From: Acidimicrobiia bacterium
GTDB taxonomy: Bacteria; Actinomycetota; Acidimicrobiia; Spongiisociales; UBA5794
Length of the DNA: 32,959 nt
Direction: 5' to 3'
Assembly: GCA_030065575.1 (NCBI GenBank)
Contig: JASJDZ010000048.1
Span: forward strand, 1-32,959
This document shows positions 1-7,149 of this stretch, piece by piece. Made by a program: the position numbers and the translations under genes. Every line of letters starts with the position of its first letter. Within the stretch, counting starts at the first letter, position 1. The notes beneath the pieces are model-generated. The model saw only the letters and a program-made list of their open reading frames with translations. It did not search any database and was not told where the DNA came from.

Positions 1-67
1 GCCCCCTCCCGGTCTGATCCCTCACTCCGTTCAGTCCCAGCCCCGCCCTCCCCCAAGGGGAGGGCAG
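1..67. repeat. 67-bp direct repeat, copy 1
   Basis: This 67-bp stretch is repeated exactly at 170-236. It ends in a hairpin in which CCCTCCCC pairs with GGGGAGGG around CAA, the same hairpin that recurs at 13120-13140. No reading frame here looks coding. The window begins at its first base, so the true unit may extend further left. Confidence 0.85.
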
Positions 68-169
68 AGGAAGCTCAAGACAACCCTTCCGTCGCAGGAG
101 GGTCAACCAGCACTTCCCCCTTCAGGGGGGAAGTGGCCGAGCGAAGCGAGGTCGATGGGGGTGACAACG

Positions 170-236
170 GCCCCCTCCCGGTCTGATCCCTCACTCCGTT
201 CAGTCCCAGCCCCGCCCTCCCCCAAGGGGAGGGCAG
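170..236. repeat. 67-bp direct repeat, copy 2
   Basis: This is an exact copy of 1-67. The 102 bp between the copies contain another short hairpin around 117-131 (a C run, TTCA, a G run). The stretch 1-258 is intergenic and repeat-rich, and I see no gene in it. Confidence 0.85.
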
Positions 237-258
237 CTAGGTTCAAATCACCTTCCTC

Positions 259-297
259 ATGCAGAAAGCGGACCCAGACGGGTCCGCTCATCTGCAT
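259..297 (-). terminator. Hairpin downstream of tRNA-Ser(GCT)
   Basis: A long stem lies just past the 3' end of the minus-strand tRNA. AGCGGACCC (267-275) pairs with GGGTCCGCT (280-288) around a 4-nt loop, and the stem is extended by ATGCAGA (259-265) with TCTGCAT (291-297). There is no clear T run, so it may act as a processing or protective stem as much as an intrinsic terminator. Confidence 0.55.
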
Positions 298-299
298 AC

Positions 300-389
<90 letters not shown>

Positions 390-523
390 AGGTAGGCAGA
401 GGTTATCAGGTCCACACCAGGGCGGTTCGGTCGCAAGCCAACATGAACACTTGAGGAAATCGGGCAAAACCGGGACCAGAACCGGCTCAGTAGGTGTTTA
501 CTGAGAGACTCCAAAGGAGCACC

Positions 524-913
524 ATGGAATTCGACAAGATCAAACTCCGCGAGCGGCTCACTCCGCTTCAGTACAACGTCACCCAGGAAGCGGGCACCGA
601 GCGGGCATTCACCGGTGAGTTCTGGGACACCAAGGACCCCGGCATGTATCACTGCGTCGTCTGCGATGCGCCGCTGTTCTCGAGCGACACAAAGTATGAC
701 TCCGGCTCCGGCTGGCCGAGCTTCTGGGAGGCAGTAGACCCGGACGCGGTAGTCCGCACCGAGGACCGCAGCTTCGGCATGGTCCGCATCGAGGCAACCT
801 GCGCCCAATGCGGTGCCCATCTGGGTCACATCTTCCCCGACGGTCCGCGACCGACCGGGGAGCGCTTCTGCATGAACTCGGCCTCGATGCGGCTGGAGCC
901 CGAAGAGGCCTAA
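524..913 (+). CDS. msrB: Peptide-methionine (R)-S-oxide reductase MsrB
   Basis: MsrB reduces the R form of methionine sulfoxide in proteins, repairing oxidative damage in the cytoplasm. The 129-residue product covers the whole SelR domain. The structural zinc is held by two CxxC pairs (Cys44/Cys47 and Cys93/Cys96), and the catalytic cysteine is Cys116 in RFCMNSAS. The family motif GSGWPSFW lies at 61-68. I chose the ATG at 524 because AAAGGAG precedes it at a good distance; a start at 494 would add ten residues outside the domain. The gene stands alone between tRNA-Ser(GCT) and a histidine kinase 52 bp downstream. Confidence 0.95.
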   Translation: MEFDKIKLRERLTPLQYNVTQEAGTERAFTGEFWDTKDPGMYHCVVCDAPLFSSDTKYDSGSGWPSFWEAVDPDAVVRTEDRSFGMVRIEATCAQCGAHLGHIFPDGPRPTGERFCMNSASMRLEPEEA

Positions 914-965
914 GCCCGCTCGGACCAGACCTATCGATCAGGCCGCTCGGGCCGACAGGTCGTGC

Positions 966-2252
966 ATGGCAGTTGCCGAGCCCGTGACACGCGCGCCGAA
1001 TCGTTCGGCTCATCGGACGCGCTCCCCCGCATCTGGCCGATCGGGACTGCCCTACCTATACGAGCGCATCCGTCTTCGCGGCGCCCCAATTGCCGTAGCC
1101 ATCACCTTGACAGTGGGCACGCTCACAGGTTGGCCCAACGGACCGTGGGTGCCCGTTAGTTGCACCGTGATCATGATCCATGCGTTCTATCTCCACAGGA
1201 CCGGAGCGGAGCCAGGATCGGTGACGCTGCTCGTTGACGGAACCGCGGTCGGGGTTGCCACACTGACGATGGGGATTCCGGTCGTGACGGCAACGGGCAT
1301 GTGCTTCGTCGCCGTAGTGGCCTCAGTGCTCACATCGGGCCGCCGGGCAATAGTTGTCGCCGTCTATACCTCGGTCTGGATCGGTTTGTCGTTCCTGGTT
1401 GCGTACGGCGGCCTCAAGACTCCCTACGAACCGGAGTCGAAGGTGGTCATCGAACTGGTCGCTGTCATCTTCTTCACAATCACGGTCTCAGTAGTCGTAG
1501 CTGCAGTGATGATCCAACTGCAGAGAACCGACACGATGAGATCCGAAGCGGCCGCAGCTCTTGCTTCGAGCAACGAGCAACTCGGGGAGATGATCGCGGC
1601 CAAGGACAGGTTCGTCGCATCCATATCTCATGAGTTGCGAACTCCATTGACCGCAGTCATCGGGCTCGCCCAGGAACTGAGCGGCCCGGCAAATGGCTTC
1701 TCTGAGGAAGATCTGCACGAGTTTCACCAGATGATCGCCGGCGAGGCCGAGGAGGTTGCCCGAATCGTTGAGGACTTGCTGGTAGCGGCGCGCGCCGACG
1801 TCGGCAAGGTGAAGGTCTTCCCGCAGCGTGTTGATCTGGTGTCGCTGGCCACCGAGGCCTGGCGGGCAACATCCGGCGTGATCGACCCTCGGATCGCGAC
1901 GATCGGCGATACACACGCTCACGGGGATCCTGTCCGAATCAAGCAGATCATCCGCAACCTCCTGGTGAACGCTGACCGCTACGGCGGTGACGAAGTCCGT
2001 ATCTCAGTCGGCCACCAAGGCACCACCTCGTTTGTCGATGTCATGGACAACGGGCCGGGCGTCGCCTCGGCGAGCCTCGAACGAATCTTCGACCCCTATG
2101 AGAGTGCCCACGAGCCCCGGGAGGAAGTGCACTCGATTGGGCTTGGACTCTCGGTGTCACGCACCCTTGCCCGCTTGATGGGCGGCGACCTGACCTACGG
2201 CCGCCGGAGCGGTTGGACGGTGTTCTCGCTCACCTTACCCGCCGGCGACTGA
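966..2252 (+). CDS. Orphan membrane sensor histidine kinase
   Basis: This 428-residue kinase has about five or six hydrophobic segments between residues 40 and 185, then HisKA and HATPase_c domains. The phospho-accepting His222 lies in SHELRTPLTA. The N box is at about 330-341, G1 (DNGPG) at 361-365 and G2 (GLGLSV) at 392-397. There is no large extracytoplasmic domain, so sensing is probably within or near the membrane. No response regulator is adjacent. Its kinase core closely resembles that of the GAF kinase at 16096-17409 (ASISHELRTPLTAV, IVED, RNLL-N-RYGGD), so the two look like paralogues. The start has only a weak ribosome-binding site. Confidence 0.88.
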   Translation: MAVAEPVTRAPNRSAHRTRSPASGRSGLPYLYERIRLRGAPIAVAITLTVGTLTGWPNGPWVPVSCTVIMIHAFYLHRTGAEPGSVTLLVDGTAVGVATLTMGIPVVTATGMCFVAVVASVLTSGRRAIVVAVYTSVWIGLSFLVAYGGLKTPYEPESKVVIELVAVIFFTITVSVVVAAVMIQLQRTDTMRSEAAAALASSNEQLGEMIAAKDRFVASISHELRTPLTAVIGLAQELSGPANGFSEEDLHEFHQMIAGEAEEVARIVEDLLVAARADVGKVKVFPQRVDLVSLATEAWRATSGVIDPRIATIGDTHAHGDPVRIKQIIRNLLVNADRYGGDEVRISVGHQGTTSFVDVMDNGPGVASASLERIFDPYESAHEPREEVHSIGLGLSVSRTLARLMGGDLTYGRRSGWTVFSLTLPAGD

Positions 2253-2294
2253 CCGCGGCATCCGCCATCGTTGTCGGCGTCGTACACCTGATGC

Positions 2295-2975
2295 ATGGCG
2301 ACCACCGTTCACGACGACATCCAGGACGAGGTCAAAGACCTCTTCACCGGCGACAGGACACTGGGCGACTCGTTCGCTCCCCCGCTGCTGTTCGTCGGCG
2401 CAAACGCGCTCTGGGGGCTCGGGACAGCGGCCACGGTTGCCATAGTTGCCGGCGTCCTGGTTGCCGCCTGGCGAGTGCGCCGCGGCCAGAAGGGCATCTA
2501 TGCCCTGGCTGGAATCGCCGGTGTCGCCTTTGCCGCTTTCCTCGCCCTCCGCTCGGGTCGCGCCGAAACCTACTTCCTTCCCGGCATCGTTTCCGGTGCC
2601 CTCTACGCCGGCGGCACCCTGCTGTCCATCCTCGTCAAGCGTCCGCTGTCCGGCTGGACTAGTTGGCTCTATCGCGGTTGGCCCCGGGAGTGGTTCTGGC
2701 GTGATGACGTGCGGCCCGCCTACAGCCACGTCTCCTGGTACTGGTTCTGGTACTTCGCCATCCGCGGCGGCGTCTCGGCCTGGCTGTTCGCTGTTGGGCA
2801 AGTCGAGCTGCTTGCGATCTGGAAGTCGATCACGTCGTGGCCGACAATCATTCCCCTGTTCTACCTCACGTACCGCATCGGCGTGAAGAAGCGCAATGCG
2901 CTCAACGGCCCGAACGTCGACGAGTATCTGGCGGGAGCCGAGGCGCCGTTCGTTGGAGGACAGAGGCGCTTCTAG
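2295..2975 (+). CDS. DUF3159 family membrane protein
   Basis: The 226-residue protein is a multi-pass membrane protein with hydrophobic segments at about 30-58, 68-84, 92-112, 150-172 and 182-200, and a Trp-rich stretch near 118-155 (RGWPREWFWRDD, SWYWFWYF). This pattern matches the DUF3159 family of actinobacteria, whose function is unknown. The ATG at 2295 lies 6 nt after a TACACC box, which suggests a leaderless transcript. It begins 42 bp after the histidine kinase, so co-transcription is also possible. Confidence 0.75.
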   Translation: MATTVHDDIQDEVKDLFTGDRTLGDSFAPPLLFVGANALWGLGTAATVAIVAGVLVAAWRVRRGQKGIYALAGIAGVAFAAFLALRSGRAETYFLPGIVSGALYAGGTLLSILVKRPLSGWTSWLYRGWPREWFWRDDVRPAYSHVSWYWFWYFAIRGGVSAWLFAVGQVELLAIWKSITSWPTIIPLFYLTYRIGVKKRNALNGPNVDEYLAGAEAPFVGGQRRF

Positions 2976-3068
2976 GCGCCGTCCACATACTCGGACTCGA
3001 AACCCCGGGAACCTGTGTCTTCCCAGAGGCGTCATAACGGAGTACAACGTCAATCAGAGGTGAGCACG

Positions 3069-4412
3069 ATGCGCAGCCTTATCGCCATACTGGCGTTTGC
3101 CCTGCTGGTAGCTGCATGTGGATCTGCCGAGGACGCCACATCCACCAGCACCGGAGCGACCGACACAACGACCACGATCCCAGACAATCCGACGGGAACA
3201 ACGATGCCCTTCCAAACAGGTGAGCTCGTACGGCTAGATGTGCCGAGAGCGACGCCGCAACCGACTGATGATCAATATGCCGCGGTGGTACGCGGCGACA
3301 TCGAGCTGGGCCTGGACCTCCTTCGCTCGGTTGCGGGCGAGGACAACACAATGCTCTCGCCCTACTCGATCGCCACGGCACTGAGCATGTTGTATCCGGG
3401 CGCCCGGGGGGAGACGGCGGAGGAAGTCGCCGCGGTACTGAACCTCGAGGTCTCTGATGAGACTCTCCACGCGGTGCGCAATGCCATCGACCTTGCACTA
3501 TTGGCCGAGCCGCCACCGCAGAGCAGCGATGACGAGCGCGTGCCGTTCGCAATCCGCCCGGCCAACTCGTCCTGGGGTCAGGGCGGGTATCCCTTCATCG
3601 AGGAGTATCTGCAGATACTGGCCGAGCAATATGGAGCCGGACTGCGTCTGCTGGACTTCGCTGGAGATCCGGAGGGATCACGAGAGATCATCAACGCCTG
3701 GGTCGAGGACGTTACCGAGGATCGCATCAAGGATCTGATCCCGGCTGGGGTCATCAGCGGCCTGACGAGGATGGTGTTGGTGAATGCCATTTGGTTCAAG
3801 GCCAACTGGGCGGAGCAATTCGACTCAGCACTCACCACCGACGATCCATTCACCCTCGCGTCCGGAGAGAGCGTCACCGTGCCGACGATGCACGGCAACG
3901 TCCCAGCGGGGTACGCGGTGAACGACAAGTTCGAGGCAGTCCGGCTGCGGTATGCCGGTGATGCCGCGATGGTGGTGGCTGTTCCGCGCAGCGGGTCGCT
4001 CACCGAGCTGGTTGCCGGGCTAACGGCCGACGATCTCGATATCGACTGGGATTCGTACGACGTCGAGGTGAGCTTGCCCTTGTTCGAGTTCGAAGCGGAG
4101 ATCGCGTTGAAGGACGCGTTGATCGAGCTCGGAATGGTGAAGGCCTTCAATGAGCCGTTCGGGCCCGACGGAGCCGATCTCACTGGAATCACAGAGCTCA
4201 GAGAGCTCTTCGTCAGCGATGCCCTGCACAAGACCTTCATTGCAGTGGATGAGTCGGGGACGGAAGCTGCAGCCGCCACGGCTCTCATCATGAGCCTGAC
4301 CTCGGCTCCGCAGCCGGCGACGTTCACAGCAGATCAGCCGTTCCTGTTCTGGATCGAGCACAGCTCGACGGGCGAGATGCTCTTCCTGGGCCAGGTGACG
4401 GACCCTCGCTAG
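3069..4412 (+). CDS. Serpin family lipoprotein (protease inhibitor)
   Basis: Serpins trap serine or cysteine proteases by a large conformational change. This 447-residue protein starts with a lipoprotein signal ending in LLVAAC, followed by a Ser/Thr-rich linker, so it should sit on the outer face of the membrane. The serpin fold runs from about residue 75 to the end, with NTMLSPYSIATALSM near the start. The hinge GTEAAAAT (397-404) is the type found in inhibitory serpins. Counting from Gly397 as P15 places P1-P1' at about Thr411-Ser412, although bacterial loops vary in length. The ATG at 3069 has AGAGGTGAG upstream and gives a proper signal peptide; the reading frame stays open to 3015. The target protease is unknown. 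Confidence 0.92.
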   Translation: MRSLIAILAFALLVAACGSAEDATSTSTGATDTTTTIPDNPTGTTMPFQTGELVRLDVPRATPQPTDDQYAAVVRGDIELGLDLLRSVAGEDNTMLSPYSIATALSMLYPGARGETAEEVAAVLNLEVSDETLHAVRNAIDLALLAEPPPQSSDDERVPFAIRPANSSWGQGGYPFIEEYLQILAEQYGAGLRLLDFAGDPEGSREIINAWVEDVTEDRIKDLIPAGVISGLTRMVLVNAIWFKANWAEQFDSALTTDDPFTLASGESVTVPTMHGNVPAGYAVNDKFEAVRLRYAGDAAMVVAVPRSGSLTELVAGLTADDLDIDWDSYDVEVSLPLFEFEAEIALKDALIELGMVKAFNEPFGPDGADLTGITELRELFVSDALHKTFIAVDESGTEAAAATALIMSLTSAPQPATFTADQPFLFWIEHSSTGEMLFLGQVTDPR

Positions 4413-4547
4413 CGACATCCTGAGCGACTGCGCCGGTCTGGTGGTCAAGCCGGCCGACGTCCACATAGTCCAGCTGGATCGAAGTGGTTGTGTATCCGGC
4501 AATCCAGCCGACAGAGCATTCGACGTACCCAGCAATAGGAATCAACC

Positions 4548-4895
4548 ATGGATTCAAGAGAACTCAGAATCCTGAAAGAGATTGAGGCAATTGCCCATGA
4601 GGAAGACGCAGCATTCGCAGAGCGCATCGCCAGCGGGCCCAAACTCTCGGGCCGGTACAAGCTGGGGCTAGCCCTCGGCGTAGCGGCGGGCATCACGCTT
4701 CTCTTGTCATTCTCCGCCGGCATTGCGTTCGGCCTGCTTGGATACCTCGTCCTGGTTGCAGTCGGTACCGACCTATTGCGTCACCGTGCGATCAAGCCGA
4801 TCGAGGAGTCCCCACTCGAGGTCTTCCACCGCATGACGGCGGGACTGTTCCGCAACACATCTCCCTCAGTCGAGCCCAGCCTCGACCTCGACTAG
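4548..4895 (+). CDS. DUF3040 family small membrane protein
   Basis: The 115-residue protein has an N-terminal acidic helix (ELRILKEIEAIAHEEDAAFAER), two adjacent hydrophobic segments at about 42-62 and 64-80, and a charged C terminus. This layout matches DUF3040 proteins, common in actinobacteria and of unknown function. TAGGA precedes the ATG. The 135 bp between the serpin and this gene hold no other gene that I can see. Its 3' end overlaps by 4 bp the end of a converging minus-strand small gene. Confidence 0.75.
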   Translation: MDSRELRILKEIEAIAHEEDAAFAERIASGPKLSGRYKLGLALGVAAGITLLLSFSAGIAFGLLGYLVLVAVGTDLLRHRAIKPIEESPLEVFHRMTAGLFRNTSPSVEPSLDLD

Positions 4896-5068
4896 CTCCG
4901 ACTGTCTCCGGCGGTTCGTGCTGTCACCTCTGGTGCAGAGTCGGGTTCTTCGACGAATCCGTCCATCGGACCATCTGGGTGATCTGAGGCCGACGCAACT
5001 CTGGCGAGCGCAAAGGCGAACAGAAGTACAGCTAGGTATGCAATAGCGCCGATGACCCAAATGCTCAC
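4892..5068 (-). CDS. Small single-pass membrane protein
   Basis: This 58-residue product has one hydrophobic segment right at its N terminus (IWVIGAIAYLAVLLFAFALA) and an acidic tail. I chose the GTG at 5068 because GGGAGG lies 5 nt upstream and translation then begins directly with the membrane segment. An upstream ATG at 5107 would add 13 polar residues. The gene overlaps the DUF3040 gene tail to tail by 4 bp. I recognise no family, and its reality rests on the ribosome-binding site and membrane segment. Confidence 0.5.
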   Translation of the reverse strand: MSIWVIGAIAYLAVLLFAFALARVASASDHPDGPMDGFVEEPDSAPEVTARTAGDSRS

Positions 5069-5153
5069 TTCGGCCTCCCGGCTGGGTGATCGGCATGCGG
5101 GCGCCACACCTGTAGCTGTGGTTCGTCATGCACTCCCCCTACCCCCGCCTGCG

Positions 5154-5264
5154 GTGCCTTCGGCACTCCCCCCTACCCCCGCCTGCGGCGGCGGTACCTT
5201 CCCCCCACTTCGTGGGGGGACTGATATTGCGGTACCTTCGCCCCACTTCGTGGGGGGACTGACA
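5154..5264. repeat. Triloop hairpin repeats with ACTGACA tail
   Basis: Three hairpins have exactly 3-nt loops: GTGCC-TTC-GGCAC (5154-5166), CCCCCCAC-TTC-GTGGGGGG (5201-5219) and CCCCAC-TTC-GTGGGG (5241-5255). The second is followed by ACTGATA and the third by ACTGACA. A direct repeat CCCCCTACCCCCGCCTGCGG precedes them. The 5069-5393 stretch between the small membrane gene and the tRNA-Ser(TGA) terminator is filled by these repeats and a tRNA-tail-like unit. No gene is seen in it. Confidence 0.8.
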
Positions 5265-5301
5265 GTGCTGGCAGAGAGAGTGGGATTCGAGCCTTCTCCG
5301 C
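5261..5301 (-). other. tRNA-Ser-tail-like unit, copy 1
   Basis: The 17 bp at 5274-5290 are identical to the 3' end and T-arm of tRNA-Ser(CGA) (5667-5683), but no tRNA body precedes them. A second, diverged copy of the 41-bp unit lies at 5580-5620; the first 20 bp are identical and about 35 of 41 match overall. Both directly follow an ACTGACA-tailed hairpin. Confidence 0.55.
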
Positions 5302-5393
5302 TTTCGCCACGACAGGACAAATCGGCCATCCGGGTTGGTCGAGAGCAAGCCGGTCGGCAGAGATGAAAGACTGATCCCGCGACTGGAGCGAGA

Positions 5394-5419
5394 GAACCCC
5401 GGCATGGTTGCCGGGGTTC
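5394..5419 (-). terminator. Terminator after tRNA-Ser(TGA)
   Basis: GAACCCCGGCA pairs perfectly with TGCCGGGGTTC around TGGT. The stem starts 5 bp beyond the tRNA 3' end on the minus strand and is followed there by a pyrimidine-rich TCTCTCGCTCC. Confidence 0.75.
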
Positions 5420-5423
5420 AGAG

Positions 5424-5507
5424 CGGAGGGAGTGGGATTCGAACCCACGGAGGTATTACCTCAACGGTTTTCAAGACCGTCGCCTTCGTCCGCTCGGCCA
5501 TCCCTCC
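5424..5507 (-). tRNA. tRNA-Ser(TGA)
   Basis: A class II tRNA on the minus strand with acceptor GGAGGGA, discriminator G, long variable arm and T-arm GTGGGTTCGAATCCCAC. The anticodon loop CTTGAAA gives TGA, which reads TCA codons. Its first half is nearly identical to tRNA-Ser(CGA) 158 bp upstream on the same strand, which points to gene duplication. Confidence 0.95.
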
Positions 5508-5531
5508 AGTGATCTGCAATCCCCCCCACCC

Positions 5532-5583
5532 CAGCGACTCCGTCGCTGCGGTACCTTCCCCCCGCTCTGCGGGGGGACTGACA
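5532..5583. repeat. Triloop hairpin pair between two tRNA-Ser genes
   Basis: CAGCGAC-TCC-GTCGCTG (5532-5548) is followed by GGTACCTT and CCCCCCGC-TCT-GCGGGGGG (5558-5576), then ACTGACA. The arrangement is the same as at 5191-5264 and 25745-25832. Confidence 0.8.
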
Positions 5584-5620
5584 GTGCTGGCAGAGAGAGC
5601 GGAGTTCGGACCTTCTGCGC
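5580..5620 (-). other. tRNA-Ser-tail-like unit, copy 2
   Basis: This is the diverged copy of 5261-5301. It keeps the first 20 bp exactly and changes six positions after that, including bases within the T-loop-like part. It sits between tRNA-Ser(CGA) and tRNA-Ser(TGA). It may be a decaying tRNA fragment carried along with the hairpin repeat. Confidence 0.45.
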
Positions 5621-5664
5621 GATCTCAAGATCACGGCTAAAGACCAGAACACCACCTCTCACCG

Positions 5665-5753
5665 CGGAGAGAGTGGGATTCGAACCCACGGAACCCCAAA
5701 TAGGATTCAACGGTTTTCGAGACCGTCGCCTTCGTCCGCTCGGCCATCTCTCC
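5665..5753 (-). tRNA. tRNA-Ser(CGA)
   Basis: A class II tRNA on the minus strand with acceptor GGAGAGA, discriminator G, long variable arm and T-arm GTGGGTTCGAATCCCAC. The anticodon loop CTCGAAA gives CGA, which reads TCG codons. Confidence 0.95.
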
Positions 5754-5807
5754 ATGGGGGCGATTGAGTCGCCAACCGGCGGGATTGTAACCAGTCCCGC
5801 CATTCTC

Positions 5808-6257
5808 TCATCGGCGAGAGGCAAAGAACTCTTCAAGCAATTGCCGAGATTCGTCCTCACACACGCCCGCCACCACATCGCACCGATGGTTTAGTCGCTC
5901 ATCCTGCGGGATGTTGTAGAGACTCCAGACGCCCCCTGCCTTCGGATCGGATGCGGCATACACGATCCGTTCCACCCGGGCCAGCACAGCCGCCATCGCA
6001 CACATCGGGCACGGTTCGAGAGTGACAACAAGAGTGTGACCGGTCAGCCGCCAGTCACCCTCGGCCTGCGACGCAGCAGCGAGCACGAGCATCTCAGCGT
6101 GAGCGGTTGCGTCACCCTTCTGCTCGCGGCGGTTGTGATCGGCAGCCACCACGGCACCGTCTGGGTCCAACAGAACTGCCCCGATCGGAACATCATCGTG
6201 ATCAAGAGCGCGCCGAGCCTCGGCCAAGGCTTGGGACATGGGAAGTGTGTAATCCAT
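5808..6257 (-). CDS. tadA: tRNA-specific adenosine deaminase TadA
   Basis: TadA converts the wobble adenosine A34 of tRNA-Arg(ACG) to inosine, using a zinc-activated water. The protein (149 residues from this start) has the deaminase signature HAE (53-55, with the proton-shuttling glutamate) and PCPMC (82-86), which bind zinc. Its length is normal for the family. Two starts are possible: the ATG at 6257 (MDYTLPMSQA), which fits family N termini, and the ATG at 6287, which adds ten residues; neither has a convincing ribosome-binding site. It lies among serine tRNA genes, close to the SRP RNA gene, a grouping of translation functions. Confidence 0.92.
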   Translation of the reverse strand: MDYTLPMSQALAEARRALDHDDVPIGAVLLDPDGAVVAADHNRREQKGDATAHAEMLVLAAASQAEGDWRLTGHTLVVTLEPCPMCAMAAVLARVERIVYAASDPKAGGVWSLYNIPQDERLNHRCDVVAGVCEDESRQLLEEFFASRR

Positions 6258-6309
6258 AAGCTCGAATCTCGAACGCGATCCCCCCATCGAGGGAGGATCG
6301 GTTCAGACG

Positions 6310-6333
6310 CGGAGGGAGAGGGATTTGAACCCT
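6310..6333 (-). pseudogene. Detached tRNA-Ser(GGA) 3' end
   Basis: These 24 bp are identical to the last 24 bp of tRNA-Ser(GGA) (6456-6479), in the same orientation and 146 bp away. The match stops inside the T-arm and the rest is not tRNA-like. It could be an attachment-site remnant of a lost element or a partial duplication. Confidence 0.7.
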
Positions 6334-6426
6334 GTCCCCTCCTACTCGACAAAGAGCATACCGGCCCACACCACAACTCCCACCCATGCCCGCAGGCAGA
6401 AAGACTGATCAAATCCCCAAAGCAAA

Positions 6427-6450
6427 GAAGCCCAGCTGATGCTGGGCTTC
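6427..6450 (-). terminator. Terminator after tRNA-Ser(GGA)
   Basis: GAAGCCCAGC pairs perfectly with GCTGGGCTTC around TGAT, 5 bp beyond the tRNA 3' end on the minus strand, and is followed there by TTTGCTTTGG. This is a clear intrinsic terminator. Confidence 0.85.
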
Positions 6451-6455
6451 TGCCG

Positions 6456-6544
6456 CGGAGGGAGAGGGATTTGAACCCTCGAAGCGGTTACCCACTTACG
6501 CGCTTTCCAGGCGCGCGCACTAGGCCAGACTGTGCGATCCCTCC
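6456..6544 (-). tRNA. tRNA-Ser(GGA)
   Basis: A class II tRNA on the minus strand with acceptor GGAGGGA, discriminator G and long variable arm. The anticodon loop CTGGAAA gives GGA, which reads TCC and TCT codons. With the GCT, TGA and CGA genes it completes a serine set. Confidence 0.95.
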
Positions 6545-6603
6545 TGGGGTATGTGAAGTTAGCAGCCTGAGCGAACGACAGATCAGTTGGACGCGCAACT
6601 GGT

Positions 6604-6609
6604 TACCAT
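6604..6609 (+). promoter_or_regulatory. Putative -10 box of the SRP RNA gene
   Basis: TACCAT lies 8 bp before the predicted 5' end of the SRP RNA. The same box precedes several starts in this window. No good -35 box is seen at standard spacing. Confidence 0.45.
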
Positions 6610-6617
6610 TGCGGCTT

Positions 6618-6889
6618 GCCGTGCTAGGTGGGGCACTAGGGGTGCCCTGAACCCGAAACCCTCTCATGCGGGACTGAATCCCCGCCTGAGGGTGGACTGT
6701 CGGTGGGTCTAGCACCGGGATGAGTTGATGTTGAAGGCTGGGTCCTACGCGGCGGGGCGCCGTGAACCGGGTCAGGTCCGGAAGGAAGCAGCCCTAAGCG
6801 GTTCGCACCCGGGTGCCGTAGGGCAGCCTGGCTGGAGTCAATCACCCGGCTTGCGCCACTGGCATGCCATTCGAAGGCGGGTGCACGGC
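6618..6889 (+). ncRNA. ffs: Large-type signal recognition particle RNA
   Basis: The gene encodes the RNA core of the signal recognition particle, which binds Ffh and targets nascent membrane proteins. The universal S domain is at about 6770-6795 (GTCAGGTCCGGAAGGAAGCAG). The ends pair as GCCGTGC (6618-6624) with GCACGGC (6883-6889), giving about 272 nt. The 5' part (GGTGCCCTG at about 6641, GAATCCCC at about 6697) resembles the Alu domain of the large Bacillus SRP RNA. This is the long form, not a 4.5S-type short RNA. It lies next to tRNA-Ser(GGA), transcribed the other way. Confidence 0.93.
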
Positions 6890-6925
6890 TAACCGACTGG
6901 CATGACATGCCCAGTCGGATAGCTT

Positions 6926-7042
6926 CAGGTTTCGATGACATCGAAACCTGGGCTCCGTTTTGTGTGCAACACAAACTCGGGCAGGGGCAGGACCCAGGCA
7001 GTGGCCGAGGAATGAGCATGGAGTTCTGTGCAACAGAACTCC
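6926..7042. repeat. Three triloop hairpins upstream of the SLH gene
   Basis: Three inverted repeats lie between the SRP RNA and the SLH gene. An 11-bp stem around GAC (6926-6950) has the arm CAGGTTTCGAT. A 7-bp stem around GCA is at 6959-6975 (TTTGTGT). A 10-bp stem around GCA is at 7020-7042 (GGAGTTCTGT). All are perfect. They could form in the mRNA leader or belong to the dispersed hairpin family. No gene is seen in 6890-7149. Confidence 0.75.
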
Positions 7043-7149
7043 GGATTGGCTGGGATGCGTTCGATCCCACGAGACTCGGACCCACCACACCCCCGCAGCT
7101 TCCGGGCAAATCCGTAGACTCAGAAGCGCAACCGACGACGGGGGTTCCC

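Noticed and set aside
239-252. T-arm-like GGTTCAAATC next to the first repeat
   Set aside because: It is only 10 bases, with no acceptor stem and no match to the neighbouring tRNA end in the right orientation.
103-297. Minus-strand frame over the 67-bp repeat
   Set aside because: It is made of repeat and terminator sequence, with no ribosome-binding site or recognisable domain.
3578-4327. Minus-strand open frame of 249 codons
   Set aside because: It is antisense to the serpin, whose fold and hinge are clear. The composition is that of a shadow frame.
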